This document shows positions 42,551 through 51,597 of a stretch of 64,000 nt of DNA, one piece after another. How positions within the stretch are numbered: position 1 is the first letter of the stretch; the number at the start of each line of letters is the position of its first letter. The DNA comes from Paenibacillus oleatilyticus. GTDB taxonomy: Bacteria > Bacillota > Bacilli > Paenibacillales > NBRC-103111. Location of the stretch: contig NZ_JAHNZO010000035.1 in assembly GCF_018998565.1 (NCBI RefSeq), forward strand, positions 20,269 through 84,268. The letters run 5' to 3'. The position numbers and the translations under genes are program-made. Below the pieces are notes generated by a model, which saw nothing but the letters and a program-made list of their open reading frames with translations, was not told where the DNA came from and did not search any database.

Positions 42551-43474
42551 ATGTACGATTGCATCGTCGTCGGAGGGGGCATCGCCGGCTTGCAGGCGGC
42601 CATTCAGCTTGGACGGTACCGGCATCGCGTGCTGGTGATCGACAAAGGACGAGGGCGCTCAACGCTGTGCCGAAGCTACCACAATGTGCTCGGTTGGCCC
42701 GATGGAGTATCCGGCCAAGAGCTTCGCCATCTCGGACGGCAGCATGCCGAACGGCTCGGGGTGGAATTTCGCCGCGATGAGGCAGTGGCGGCGGCAAGGA
42801 ACGGCCGAGGCTTTCAGATTGCGCTTGCCGATGGGGGTGGAGCCGTCCACACCGAGACGCTGCTTGCGGCAACCGGCGTACTGGACCGTTTCCCGCCTTT
42901 GCCCGGGCTGGAACAACGCCTTGGGATCAGCGTGTACGTGTGCCCAGACTGCGACGGCTACGAGGTCGCCGGGAAGCGGACCATTGTGATGGGATCGGGA
43001 GATACGGGAGCGGGAATGGCGCTTGCCCTGCGCTATTGGACCGATCGGATCGTATACGTTAATCACGAACGGCAAGCGGTCGGTAGCGGGCATGCGGACA
43101 AGTTGAAGGAAGCGGCCATACCGCATGTTGAAGCGGAAATCACCGAGGTGCTCGGCGGGCCGGATGCCCGGTTCGACGGAGTACGCTTGTCGGATGGCCG
43201 GACGATCGAGGGAGAGCGCGGCTTTATCGCTTTTGGAGGCAATGAAGTGCACACCGGATGGACGTCGGCGCTTGGCGTCGAACGGTTGGAAAACCGTCAT
43301 ATCGTCACCGATCCGCGCACCAAGATGACGAACGTTCCCGGCGTCTGGGCGGCAGGAGATATCGGAGTACACTCGGAGCAGGTCACGATCGCGATGGGCG
43401 AGGGCTCGCAGGCGGCGATTTGGATTCATAAAGAGCTCCTAAAGAGGAAAACGAATACCCCGGTCTTCGTTTAA
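42551..43474 (+). CDS. Thioredoxin-reductase-like FAD/NAD(P)H oxidoreductase
   Basis: A 307-residue two-dinucleotide-fold flavoprotein. VVGGGIAGLQAAIQLGRY is the FAD site. CPDCDGYE (Cys131, Cys134) is the redox-active pair in the position of the thioredoxin reductase CATC. VMGSGDTGAGMALAL is the NAD(P)H site, and GVWAAGDIG closes the FAD site. The CPDC spacing is the same as in thioredoxin reductases but the flanking residues differ, so the protein partner may not be thioredoxin. AAGGGG lies about 12 bases before the ATG. Confidence 0.85.
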   Translation: MYDCIVVGGGIAGLQAAIQLGRYRHRVLVIDKGRGRSTLCRSYHNVLGWPDGVSGQELRHLGRQHAERLGVEFRRDEAVAAARNGRGFQIALADGGGAVHTETLLAATGVLDRFPPLPGLEQRLGISVYVCPDCDGYEVAGKRTIVMGSGDTGAGMALALRYWTDRIVYVNHERQAVGSGHADKLKEAAIPHVEAEITEVLGGPDARFDGVRLSDGRTIEGERGFIAFGGNEVHTGWTSALGVERLENRHIVTDPRTKMTNVPGVWAAGDIGVHSEQVTIAMGEGSQAAIWIHKELLKRKTNTPVFV

Positions 43475-43490
43475 GCCGCACCGCATAAGT

Positions 43491-43536
43491 AAAGGACCAA
43501 AGCCGTCTCCGCTTAGGGGGATCGCTTTGGTCCTTT
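43491..43536. terminator. Symmetric hairpin between convergent genes
   Basis: AAAGGACCAAAGC and GCTTTGGTCCTTT are perfectly complementary. The flanking A and T triplets are short but the stem is strong in both directions. Confidence 0.75.
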
Positions 43537-43567
43537 GCGTTTTGCACTCCGATCACGGAAGGAGATG

Positions 43568-44338
43568 TTAGGATTTGGACGGTTCCAGCAGCCGCTTCCA
43601 GGCTTTCATCGATGCTTCTCCGTTGACGAACAGCCGTTTCAGCTTGAGCGGGTCCTGATCGGACGAAGCCCACCCCTGATCGATGGTGAACGCATACCGG
43701 AATTTATTTTCTTTTAGCAGATTCAAGGTCGTCCGGTTGGACTCGCCATACGGATAACAAAAAATATCGGCCGTCGTGCCGAGCTGTTCCTCGATCAGCC
43801 GCCTGGATTCGGTAATTTCATACGTTTGCTTCTTGACGCTCAGCTTCGGTAAGTTCGGGTGGCTCATACTGTGAGGCTGAATGTCCCAACCCGCTTCTTT
43901 CATCGCTTTGACCTGCTCCCAATCCAAATAATAACCGTCGCCTACAAACCCCGGGACCATAAATAATGTGGCGTTAAATTTCAACTTCTTGAGCAGCGGA
44001 TAGGCGTGTTCATAGTTGTCCGCATAGCCGTCGTCAAACGTGAGCAGGATCGGTTTTTCCGGCGGTTTTTCTTTGCCTCCGAGGATATCGGTGAATTGTT
44101 GAAGCGTGAGCGTCGTATAGCCTTCGTCAGCCAAGTAGCGCATCTGCTCTTCGAATTTGTCCGGGGCGATGGTCGCCCGGTTGCCGGGATCGACGGTAAT
44201 GCTGTGGTAATTGAGCACGGGGATGCGAATGGAAGAAGCGGCTTGCGCAGACGGCGGGTTGGCAGGAGGGAAGAGTGACAATGTTGACGCAAGCATAGCA
44301 AGACATAACGCGAAGAGAGCCCGAACGAACGGTTTCAT
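43568..44338 (-). CDS. Exported polysaccharide deacetylase
   Basis: A 256-residue secreted enzyme with a signal peptide (FVRALFALCLAMLASTLSLF) and the NodB-type fold. VLNYHSI begins the domain; LTFDDGYADN (near 99-108) supplies the catalytic Asp and metal ligand. HSMSHPNL (156-163) supplies two His ligands. CYPYGESN continues the fold. It removes acetyl groups from N-acetylglucosamine polymers, as in PgaB/IcaB proteins. The ATG at 44338 has AAAGGAC upstream. It could act on cell wall or on matrix glycan. Confidence 0.9.
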   Translation of the reverse strand: MKPFVRALFALCLAMLASTLSLFPPANPPSAQAASSIRIPVLNYHSITVDPGNRATIAPDKFEEQMRYLADEGYTTLTLQQFTDILGGKEKPPEKPILLTFDDGYADNYEHAYPLLKKLKFNATLFMVPGFVGDGYYLDWEQVKAMKEAGWDIQPHSMSHPNLPKLSVKKQTYEITESRRLIEEQLGTTADIFCYPYGESNRTTLNLLKENKFRYAFTIDQGWASSDQDPLKLKRLFVNGEASMKAWKRLLEPSKS

Positions 44339-44398
44339 GGCGCACGTCCTTTCTGCACGGTAGTCTATCACTCTATACATACCCGCTGCCCGAACGAT

Positions 44399-45178
44399 TT
44401 ATGCATTTTGCAGGACTGGGACTTGCGGAGCTTCGGCGGTATCCGACTCCGCGACCGGTAAGTAAGCCTCTACGACATGAGCAAAAGTTTGCAGCTCCGC
44501 TTCTCCCTGCGGGGTGAGCTTGTATACGCCGCGGGCTACGCGTTCGAACCAGAGGTATACGTTTTTCTGGAGCATGCCTGCGGCCTGGGCGTTGCCTGTC
44601 AGGTCGCGCAGCTGTTTGGGGCTCATAGGGCCATGGGTGCGCAGCAGCGCCGCGAGATGAAGCGATTTTTCGCGGTAAGCGGTGACGAGCTTTCGCTTGG
44701 TGCTGCCGCCGACGTTATAATCCGCGTGGCGTTCCTGAAACTCCTGCATCAGCTTGCCGGCCGCATATTTGTTATGTCTGGGCATTTTGAGCGGCATCGC
44801 GAGTCCGGACCCGTCCGGCGGATGACATTCGACCTCGACCCGCGGCTTGCGCGTTTTATAGAATTGCACGGCGATCATGCCGAGACCGAGCATACCGCAC
44901 AGTCTGCGGAGCTCCGGCCAGCTGGCGCCGTGCGGCGCACGTCCCTTGGCCGGCCGCTCGAAAGCGACGTATACGTGACGGCTGATCTTCAGACGGTCGA
45001 TCGCTTGTAGCAGGAGCGGGATCGAGAAGCTTTTTTTCAATTCGACGATAACCGGGGGCTCCTCCTCGCGGATGGCGACCAGATCGCAATGACGTACCTC
45101 GCCGCGCACGGTGTAACCGAGCTGCTCCAAGTAAGCTTTAACGGGGGCGTACAGCTCCGTTTCACTTTTGATAGCCAA
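44399..45178 (-). CDS. DUF2161 family protein with PD-(D/E)XK nuclease-like core
   Basis: A 259-residue protein. The N-terminal region YTVRGEVRHCDLVAIREEEP followed by PVIVELKKSF carries the D-E-x-K arrangement of a PD-(D/E)XK phosphodiesterase. The C-terminal 100 residues look like a winged helix (LRTHGPMSPKQLRDLTGNAQ, RVARGVYKLTPQGEAEL). The start is TTG at 45178 behind GGAGG. DNA is the likely substrate or ligand; no role has been established to my knowledge. Confidence 0.75.
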   Translation of the reverse strand: MAIKSETELYAPVKAYLEQLGYTVRGEVRHCDLVAIREEEPPVIVELKKSFSIPLLLQAIDRLKISRHVYVAFERPAKGRAPHGASWPELRRLCGMLGLGMIAVQFYKTRKPRVEVECHPPDGSGLAMPLKMPRHNKYAAGKLMQEFQERHADYNVGGSTKRKLVTAYREKSLHLAALLRTHGPMSPKQLRDLTGNAQAAGMLQKNVYLWFERVARGVYKLTPQGEAELQTFAHVVEAYLPVAESDTAEAPQVPVLQNA

Positions 45179-45354
45179 GGGGCCGCGCCTCCTTTTTTCT
45201 TGGGGTGATAGGGTAGTGTAATTATACCATACCTTGGGAGGGGAGGAGGGAGGAAAGGAGCATACCGTAGTTTTGAGCTAAAACGCTTGCAGTGCAGCGG
45301 ACATTTGTGTAACAATACATGGTAAAGTGTTCAGGGATTTAGATCGGGGGCTTT

Positions 45355-46299
45355 ATGGAACAAGAGAAGCTAAAAAAAATGATCGAGGCCGCCAAGCTTT
45401 ACTATTTGTTGGATTACAGCCAACAGGATATCGCGAACAAACTGGAGGTTTCCCGGCCGACCGTCTCCCGTTTGCTGCAGCAGGCGAAAGAGGAAGGAAT
45501 CGTCGAGATTCGCATCTCGGACCCGACCGAGGACCGCAAAATCCTGAGCGAGCAGCTGGAAGAGAAGTTCGGGCTGAAGCGGGCGCTGGTCGCGTCCATC
45601 CCGTTGTTCGAGGATCATGTGATCAAGCAGTATTTGGGCAAGCTGACGGCGGACTATTTGAGGGAAATCGTTCAGGACGGCGACATTATCGGCACCATCT
45701 GGGGGACGACCATCTATCAGGTGGCGACGCATCTGGAGCACAAAGCGCTCAAGGACGTCCGAATCGTTCAATTGAAGGGTGGCGTTAGCCATTCCGAAAA
45801 GAAAACATACGCTTCAGAAACGCTTCATTTGTTCGGGATGGCATTCGATGCGACGCCTTATCAGCTGCCGTTGCCGGCCATCGTCGACCACGTTGTGGTG
45901 AAACAGGCGATTGAGGCGGACCGTCACATCCGGAAGCTGCTTGACATGGGGAAGCAGGCGAACATTGCTTTGTTCACGGTAGGCGTCCCTCGGACGGATT
46001 CGCTGCTGTTCCAGCTCGGCTATTTCACGGAGCAGGATATGCAGCTGATCGCCGATCATGCGGTAGGGGATATCGCTTCCCGGTTCTTCGATAAAAACGG
46101 CGACATTTGCAACGAGACGCTGAATGCCCGCACGATCGGGATCGAGCTTCACGAGCTCAAGACAAAAGACCAGTCAATTCTCATCGCAGGCGGGTTGAAA
46201 AAGGTCGAAGGCATCCGCGGCGCATTGAAAGCGCAGTACGCGAATGTGCTGGTGACGGATCAGTACACGGCCAAAATATTACTAGAGCAAGAAGGATAA
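45355..46299 (+). CDS. deoR: SorC-family regulator of deoxyribonucleoside catabolism
   Basis: A 314-residue regulator. The N-terminal helix-turn-helix (DYSQQDIANKLEVSRPTVSR) is followed by the sugar-binding domain (GDIIGTIWGTTIYQVATHL, LKGGVSHSEK). The next three genes are nupC, pdp and dra, the deoxyribonucleoside operon that DeoR represses in Bacillus; deoxyribose 5-phosphate lifts repression there. GGGGG lies close to the ATG at 45355. Several TTTGTTCAA-type sites stand between this gene and nupC. Confidence 0.9.
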   Translation: MEQEKLKKMIEAAKLYYLLDYSQQDIANKLEVSRPTVSRLLQQAKEEGIVEIRISDPTEDRKILSEQLEEKFGLKRALVASIPLFEDHVIKQYLGKLTADYLREIVQDGDIIGTIWGTTIYQVATHLEHKALKDVRIVQLKGGVSHSEKKTYASETLHLFGMAFDATPYQLPLPAIVDHVVVKQAIEADRHIRKLLDMGKQANIALFTVGVPRTDSLLFQLGYFTEQDMQLIADHAVGDIASRFFDKNGDICNETLNARTIGIELHELKTKDQSILIAGGLKKVEGIRGALKAQYANVLVTDQYTAKILLEQEG

Positions 46300-46337
46300 C
46301 GCAATTGAGCGGATTCGACATCCCGCTAAAGGGGTAA

Positions 46338-46377
46338 GGAACCATCCGGGCGCAAGCTTGGATGGTTTCTTTTTTTG
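46338..46377 (+). terminator. Intrinsic terminator after deoR
   Basis: GGAACCATCC pairs with GGATGGTTTC around a 12-base loop and is followed by TTTTTTT. It makes deoR a separate unit from nupC-pdp-dra. Confidence 0.85.
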
Positions 46378-46775
46378 CCTAATCCAAGAACAAATGTGAA
46401 TGATTGACCATACAAATGATTGGGAAAGCAGAAGATATCAAACCGGAATCAGAAAGCGAACAATAGGAAACACAAGTTATTCCACAATTTGTTCAAAATT
46501 GCTTTGTTGAAAGGAACAAAAGTTCAATTGTATATTTACATTTGTTCAAGCGCTTGTTATAGTTTAATTGTAACGAAGCCGCTTCGAAACAACATCCTAT
46601 TTAAAGCACATAAAAACTTCATAGCAAAGGAAATGCTAAAATGACAGCATCGTACAGACCCGTTGTTTCATCTTCGTGTTCGATGTTGAAGCTTTTTTGC
46701 ATTCGTTGCTAACGCTTTCAATCAACAATTCATGTCTCTTTAAGTGCCAAATTAGACGAGGCTGGAGGAATTCCG
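46378..46775 (+). promoter_or_regulatory. DeoR-controlled regulatory region of nupC-pdp-dra
   Basis: TTTACA (46535-46540) and TATAGT (46558-46563) are 17 bases apart and form a good promoter. The half-site TTTGTTCAA occurs at 46488-46496 and again in the spacer at 46541-46549. GAACAAAAGTTCAATTG (46514-46530) resembles the full Bacillus DeoR operator ATTGAACAAAATTTCAAT. The leader after the promoter is about 210 bases; the 74-codon frame in this region has no ribosome site and is not called. Confidence 0.7.
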
Positions 46776-47969
46776 ATGAAATTTTTATTCGTAGTAGCCG
46801 GGTTGCTGCTGGTGTTTGCGGTGGGGTATTTGTTCAGCAACAACCGGAAAGGAATCCGCAGCAGACCGATTCTGGCTATGCTCGTTACGCAAATTGTGCT
46901 GAGCTTTATCATATTGAATACGAAGATCGGTCTTGAGCTGATCACGTTCGTCTCCCGATTGTTCAGCAAGCTGATGGAATTCGGGGTAGGCGGCGTCAAC
47001 TTCGTATTCGGCGGCTTGGAAAATCAGGGCGCTTCGACCTTTTTTATCAACGTGCTGCTGCCGATCATATTTATTTCGATTCTGATCGGCATTCTGAACT
47101 ATGTGAAGGTGCTTCCGTTCGTCATCAAATATGTGGGGCTCGTGCTCAGCAAATTGAACGGCATGGGCCGGTTGGAAAACTATGTGGCGGTTTCCGCCGC
47201 GCTGCTCGGTCAATCGGAGGTATTCCTGACAACGAAGAAGCAGCTCAACCAGGTTACGAAGCAGCGGCTGTACACGCTTTGCACATCGGCGATGAGCGCG
47301 GTCAGTATCTCGATCGTGGGAGCATACATGACGATGCTTGAACCGAAGTACGTCGTGGTTGCCATCGTGCTGAACATTTTCTCGGCGCTGATTGTCGCCA
47401 ACATTATTAACCCGTACAAGCTTGATCCGGAGGAAGAAAAAGCGACGGTAGTGGCCGATGAGGAGCATGGGCCGAAGGAATCGTTCTTCCAGATGATCAG
47501 CGAAAGCATTATGGACGGCTTCAAAGTGGCGATTATCGTGGGCGCGATGCTCATCGGTTTTATCGCTTTGATGAATATGATCAACTACGTATTCGAGCTG
47601 ATCTTCCACATTTCGTTCCAGTCCGTATTAGGCTATATTTTCGCACCGGTCGCGTTCCTGATGGGCATTCCATGGAGCGAAGCCGTACCGGCGGGAGGCA
47701 TCATGGCAACGAAGCTTGTGACCAACGAATTCGTTGCGATGCTCAGCTTCAAAGACATCGCTTCGGGCTTGTCGCCCCGTACGGTCGGGATCGTCTCGGT
47801 ATTCCTGGTCAGCTTTGCGAACTTCAGTTCCATCGGCATTATCACCGGCGCGGTGAAAGCGCTGAACGACAAACGGGGAGACGAGGCCGCGCAGTTCGGT
47901 TTGAAGCTGCTGCTCGGCTCGACGCTGGCCTCGATTTTGTCGGCCACGCTCATCGGGCTGTTCCTATAA
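46776..47969 (+). CDS. nupC: Nucleoside transporter
   Basis: A 397-residue membrane protein of the concentrative nucleoside transporter family. The family signatures are AALLGQSEVFLTTKKQLNQV and FVAMLSFKDIASGLSPRTVG with FANFSSIGI near the end. About ten hydrophobic helices are present. It imports pyrimidine nucleosides with protons or sodium. GGAGG precedes the ATG. It is the first gene of the nupC-pdp-dra operon. Confidence 0.93.
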   Translation: MKFLFVVAGLLLVFAVGYLFSNNRKGIRSRPILAMLVTQIVLSFIILNTKIGLELITFVSRLFSKLMEFGVGGVNFVFGGLENQGASTFFINVLLPIIFISILIGILNYVKVLPFVIKYVGLVLSKLNGMGRLENYVAVSAALLGQSEVFLTTKKQLNQVTKQRLYTLCTSAMSAVSISIVGAYMTMLEPKYVVVAIVLNIFSALIVANIINPYKLDPEEEKATVVADEEHGPKESFFQMISESIMDGFKVAIIVGAMLIGFIALMNMINYVFELIFHISFQSVLGYIFAPVAFLMGIPWSEAVPAGGIMATKLVTNEFVAMLSFKDIASGLSPRTVGIVSVFLVSFANFSSIGIITGAVKALNDKRGDEAAQFGLKLLLGSTLASILSATLIGLFL

Positions 47970-48008
47970 AATATCGATTACTATACTAAACACGGGGAGA
48001 CGAGAAAC

Positions 48009-49310
48009 ATGAGAATGGTTGATTTGATTGCCCGCAAGCGTGACGGTCACGAGCTTAGCAAGACGGAAATTGATTTCATCGTGCAAGGCTATACGAACGG
48101 AACGATCCCGGACTACCAGATGTCCTCGTTTCTGATGGCGGCCTTCTTCCGCGGCATGACTCCGATGGAGACGGCGAATATGACGATGGCGATGGTGGCG
48201 TCGGGAGATACGATCGATCTGTCCGCGATCGAAGGCATCAAAGTGGACAAGCACAGCACCGGAGGCGTCGGCGATACGACGACGATCGTGCTCGCGCCGC
48301 TCGTTGCCGCAGTCGGCGTTCCCGTAGCGAAGCTGTCCGGGCGCGGACTCGGCCATACCGGGGGTACGGTGGACAAGTTCGAAGCGATCCCGGGATTCCA
48401 GGCCGAAATCAGCAGCGAACAATTCATCAAGCAAGTGAACGAAGTGAAAGTTGCGGTGACCGGACCGACCGGAAACCTGACCCCTGCGGACAAAAAGATC
48501 TATGCGCTTCGCGATGTGACCGGGACGGTCAATTCGATCCCGCTGATGGCCAGCTCGATCATGAGTAAAAAGATCGCCTCCGGTTCCGATGCTATCGTAC
48601 TGGATGTCAAAGTAGGCGCCGGTGCGTTCATGAAAGATTTGGACAGCGCCAAGGAGCTGGCGAAGGCGATGGTGGACATCGGCAACAACGTGGGACGCAA
48701 TACGATGGCGGTCATTTCCGATATGAATCAGCCGCTCGGCTTTGCGATCGGCAATGCGCTCGAAGTGAAGGAAGCGATCGACACGCTGCGCGGGGAAGGT
48801 CCCGAAGATTTGCATGAACTGTGCTTGACGCTCGGCAGTCATATGGTATATTTGGCAAAGCAGGCTTCCAGCGTGAGCGAAGCGCGGAGCAAGCTGGAGG
48901 AAGCGATTTCCAGCGGCCGGGCCTTGGAGACGTTTAAAGCGTTCATTGCCGCGCAGGGCGGAGACGCATCGATCGTAGATGACCCGTCCAAGCTGCCGGC
49001 TGCCGCATACCGTATCGAGGTGAAGGCGAAGGAAGCGGGCTATGTCTCGGAGATCGTTGCCGACAGCATCGGCACCGCGGCGATGATCTTGGGCGCGGGA
49101 CGCGCAACGAAGGAATCCGAGATCGATCTGAGCGTCGGCCTGATGCTGCACAAAAAAATCGGGGACGAAGTGAAGCCTGGGGATACGCTTGTTACCATTC
49201 ACAGCAATCGCGAAACGGTGGATGACGTAATTGAGAGTATCTACGAATCGTACACCATCGCCTCCGGCAAAGTGGAACGTCCGGTTCTGGTGCACGCAGA
49301 AATTCATTAA
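48009..49310 (+). CDS. pdp: Pyrimidine-nucleoside phosphorylase
   Basis: A 433-residue cytoplasmic enzyme that splits uridine, thymidine or deoxyuridine with phosphate. KHSTGGVGDTTTIVLAPLVA is the phosphate-binding motif; SGRGLGHTGGTVDKFEAIPG and the base-binding Ser/Lys region (MASSIMSKKIASGSDAIVLD) follow. The C-terminal beta domain begins near 340. GGGGAGA precedes the ATG. It supplies deoxyribose 1-phosphate for further breakdown. Confidence 0.95.
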   Translation: MRMVDLIARKRDGHELSKTEIDFIVQGYTNGTIPDYQMSSFLMAAFFRGMTPMETANMTMAMVASGDTIDLSAIEGIKVDKHSTGGVGDTTTIVLAPLVAAVGVPVAKLSGRGLGHTGGTVDKFEAIPGFQAEISSEQFIKQVNEVKVAVTGPTGNLTPADKKIYALRDVTGTVNSIPLMASSIMSKKIASGSDAIVLDVKVGAGAFMKDLDSAKELAKAMVDIGNNVGRNTMAVISDMNQPLGFAIGNALEVKEAIDTLRGEGPEDLHELCLTLGSHMVYLAKQASSVSEARSKLEEAISSGRALETFKAFIAAQGGDASIVDDPSKLPAAAYRIEVKAKEAGYVSEIVADSIGTAAMILGAGRATKESEIDLSVGLMLHKKIGDEVKPGDTLVTIHSNRETVDDVIESIYESYTIASGKVERPVLVHAEIH

Positions 49311-49352
49311 TCTTAGTTTCGAGGGTTGAAAAACGAACGGAGGAGTAAGCAG

Positions 49353-50030
49353 ATGACAACGAACGAAATCGCCCGATTAATCGACCATACCTTATTAAAA
49401 GCCGATGCTAGCCGTGAGGCGGTAATCCGGTTGGCGGAGGAAGCGAAACAATACCGTTTCGCCTCGGTGTGCGTCAATCCGGCACAGGTGAAGACAGCTT
49501 ATGAAGTACTGAAGGATACGCCCGACGTGAAGGTGTGCACGGTCATCGGCTTTCCTCTGGGGGCGACTATGACGGAAGTGAAGGCGTTCGAAGTGAAGGA
49601 AGCGATCGCTGCCGGAGCGACGGAAGTCGATATGGTAATCAATATCGGAGCGCTCAAGGATAAGCAGGACGACCTGGTGGAACAGGACATCCGGGCCGTC
49701 GTCGAAGCGGCTAAAGGCAAGGCGCTGACGAAGGTCATCATCGAAACCTGCCTTTTGACCGACGAAGAGAAGGAGCGGGCATGCCGTTTGGCGGTGAAGG
49801 CCGGCGCGGATTTCGTAAAGACGTCGACGGGCTTTTCGACCGGCGGAGCTACGGCAGAGGATATCGCGCTGATGCGCAAAACGGTTGGCCCGGACATCGG
49901 AGTAAAAGCATCCGGCGGCGTGCGCAGCCTGGAGGATGTTAAAGCGATGATCGAGGCGGGGGCTACCCGAATCGGCTCCAGCTCCGGCGTATCGATCGTC
50001 AAAGGCGAGCAGTCGAGCAGCGCGTATTAA
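49353..50030 (+). CDS. dra: Deoxyribose-phosphate aldolase
   Basis: A 225-residue class I aldolase (DeoC) that cleaves deoxyribose 5-phosphate to acetaldehyde and glyceraldehyde 3-phosphate. IDHTLLKADAS begins the barrel. VKVCTVIGFPLGA, KVIIETCLL and AGADFVKTSTGFS with the Schiff-base Lys, and VKASGGVRS with the proton-relay Lys, are all present. The ATG at 49353 follows GGAGGAG. The mutase for deoxyribose 1-phosphate is not encoded here. Confidence 0.95.
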   Translation: MTTNEIARLIDHTLLKADASREAVIRLAEEAKQYRFASVCVNPAQVKTAYEVLKDTPDVKVCTVIGFPLGATMTEVKAFEVKEAIAAGATEVDMVINIGALKDKQDDLVEQDIRAVVEAAKGKALTKVIIETCLLTDEEKERACRLAVKAGADFVKTSTGFSTGGATAEDIALMRKTVGPDIGVKASGGVRSLEDVKAMIEAGATRIGSSSGVSIVKGEQSSSAY

Positions 50031-50121
50031 TCGAAATTGAAAGAAGCGCGCCTCAAAGCGCCTGCGATGTCACATTTATTTAGACTCCAGGGACCTTCCA
50101 TTGTGGGAGGTCCTTAAAGCT

Positions 50122-50371
50122 GTTTAAGAAAGTGGGTTTTTACAAAAATAAAGATGCAAACGGAGGTGGGGTATCCACTGGAGAAGCGAAAGCGTCCGCC
50201 TTTGTCTTCGGGAAATGTCCGCTAACAAGCGGCTTCCAATCAAATTTCCCGAGGACCCGGGGTCCCCGCAAAGTACTCGGACTAAGCTTCCTGATTCAAC
50301 TTCACTTTGCGGGGTGGGGCAGCGGTCGGAAGTGGATATCCCGCCCCCTCGTAACCTTTATTATCTCAATT
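50122..50371. repeat. Palindromic mobile-element-like repeat, copy 1 (with nested palindrome)
   Basis: About 250 bases related to the copy at 57434-57638. Shared blocks are GGAGGTGGGGTATC, GTCCGCCTTTGTC, TCGGGAAATGTCCGCTAA, AATTTCCCGA and AGCGGTCGGAAGT. The two arms pair end to end (GGTGGGGTATCCAC against GTGGATATCCCGCC), enclosing smaller hairpins such as CCGCTAACAAGCGG. A 64-base insertion absent from copy 2 sits at 50257-50320. The right end lacks the last bases of the arm seen in copy 2. No transposase gene is present, so it is a non-autonomous element or a structured repeat. Confidence 0.75.
50264..50314. repeat. Nested palindrome inside repeat copy 1
   Basis: CCCCGCAAAGT (50264-50274) and ACTTTGCGGGG (50304-50314) form a perfect 11-base inverted repeat with a 29-base loop. 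It is part of a 64-base stretch absent from the other copy, and so probably a later insertion. Confidence 0.65.
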
Positions 50372-50473
50372 CTAGCATGCGGCCAACAATACACGCGAAG
50401 CGGCCCGGTTGCCTGAGGCCGGCGGATTTGCGATAATGCCTATAGGACATGAATGAGATAGAGAGGTGTTTGG

Positions 50474-51553
50474 ATGGAGAGCAAGAAGAAGATCTTCGCT
50501 TTTTTGGGATCGTATGCGGATGCGGCCGATCCGGGTTTGTACGCCTGCAGGTTCGATCCCGATACCGGAAGTCTCGAGCTGACCGATCAAACGGCCGGGC
50601 TGCAAAATCCGACGTTTCTGGATGTGAATGCTGAAGGCTTGAAGCTATACGCGATTACGGAGGGAACCGATGCCGAAGGCAAGCGCTGCGGGGCTGCCGC
50701 GGCCCACGGGTTCGATCCCGAAACCGGCAAGCTGTCGCTGCTCGGCAAGGAGCTGACGGTTCCGGCGACCACGTGTCACATTACTTTGGACCGTACCCAT
50801 ACATACATCATGGTTGCAAGCTACCACGGCGGCATGATCGGGCTGTCTCCGCTGCTGGAGGACGGACGCATCGGCAAGACCGCGGACATCCGCCGGCACG
50901 AAGGCTCCAGCGTCCTGCCCGTGCAAAATCAGGCGCGTGCGCATTCCGTATTCGTCGATCGTTCCAACCGCTACGCCATCGTCTGCGATCTGGGGCTGGA
51001 TCGCGTCTTTACTTACAAACTCGACGTCGCTGCCGGACAACTGCTTCCTCATGGCGAAGTTCGGGTAGCGCCCGGGTCGGGACCGCGGCACTTTGTTTTT
51101 CATCCGTCGCTGCCTTACGGCTATGTCATCAACGAGCTGGGCTCGACGATCACGGCATTCTCCTACGATCCGGAGGAGGGCAAGCTTGGCGAAATACAGA
51201 CCGTGTCGACGCTGCCCGCTTCTTACGAAGGGGAGAATGCGTGCGCCGATATTCACATCTCGCCGGACGGCAAATTTCTGTACGGCTCCAATCGCGGACA
51301 CGACAGCATCGCGGTATATGCTATCGATTCCTCGACCGGCAAACTCACGCTCGTCGAGCATGCCTCGACGCTTGGAGGGCATCCGCGGAACTTCGCGCTC
51401 TCGCCGGACGGACGCTTCCTGCTCGTAGCTAACCGGGATTCGAATCAAATCGTGACGTTCGAGCGGGACTCGGCAACCGGAAAGCTATCGCCTACAGGGA
51501 ATAGGCTCGATGTGTCCAAACCCGTATGCATCAAGTTTGCAGCAATTGGTTAA
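50474..51553 (+). CDS. Lactonase family protein (6-phosphogluconolactonase/YkgB-like beta-propeller)
   Basis: A 359-residue seven-bladed propeller protein. Repeated blade motifs include FLGSYADAADPGLYACRFDP, DPETGKLSLL, GPRHFVFHPSLPYGYVINEL, ISPDGKFLYGSNRGHDSIAV and LGGHPRNFALSPDGRFLLVA. The family hydrolyses 6-phosphogluconolactone or related lactones. The ATG at 50474 has AGAGGTG upstream. It is on its own after the repeat element and is followed by a terminator. Confidence 0.88.
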   Translation: MESKKKIFAFLGSYADAADPGLYACRFDPDTGSLELTDQTAGLQNPTFLDVNAEGLKLYAITEGTDAEGKRCGAAAAHGFDPETGKLSLLGKELTVPATTCHITLDRTHTYIMVASYHGGMIGLSPLLEDGRIGKTADIRRHEGSSVLPVQNQARAHSVFVDRSNRYAIVCDLGLDRVFTYKLDVAAGQLLPHGEVRVAPGSGPRHFVFHPSLPYGYVINELGSTITAFSYDPEEGKLGEIQTVSTLPASYEGENACADIHISPDGKFLYGSNRGHDSIAVYAIDSSTGKLTLVEHASTLGGHPRNFALSPDGRFLLVANRDSNQIVTFERDSATGKLSPTGNRLDVSKPVCIKFAAIG

Positions 51554-51564
51554 TTTATGGCGGA

Positions 51565-51597
51565 GGTCCTTGTTCGGCAAGGACCCCGTCTTTTTTT
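51565..51597 (+). terminator. Intrinsic terminator after the lactonase gene
   Basis: GGTCCTTG and CAAGGACC pair with a five-base loop, followed by CCGTC and a run of T. The T run overlaps the end of the convergent HutD-like gene. Confidence 0.8.

Noticed and set aside
46420..46644. A 74-codon frame upstream of nupC
   Set aside because: It has no ribosome site, odd composition, and covers the nupC promoter and the DeoR-type sites.
47964..49307. A 447-codon minus-strand frame opposite pdp
   Set aside because: It is a shadow of codon bias in a well-conserved gene; the protein is His/Arg-rich with no family features. Similar long shadows lie opposite serC and the solute-binding protein gene.
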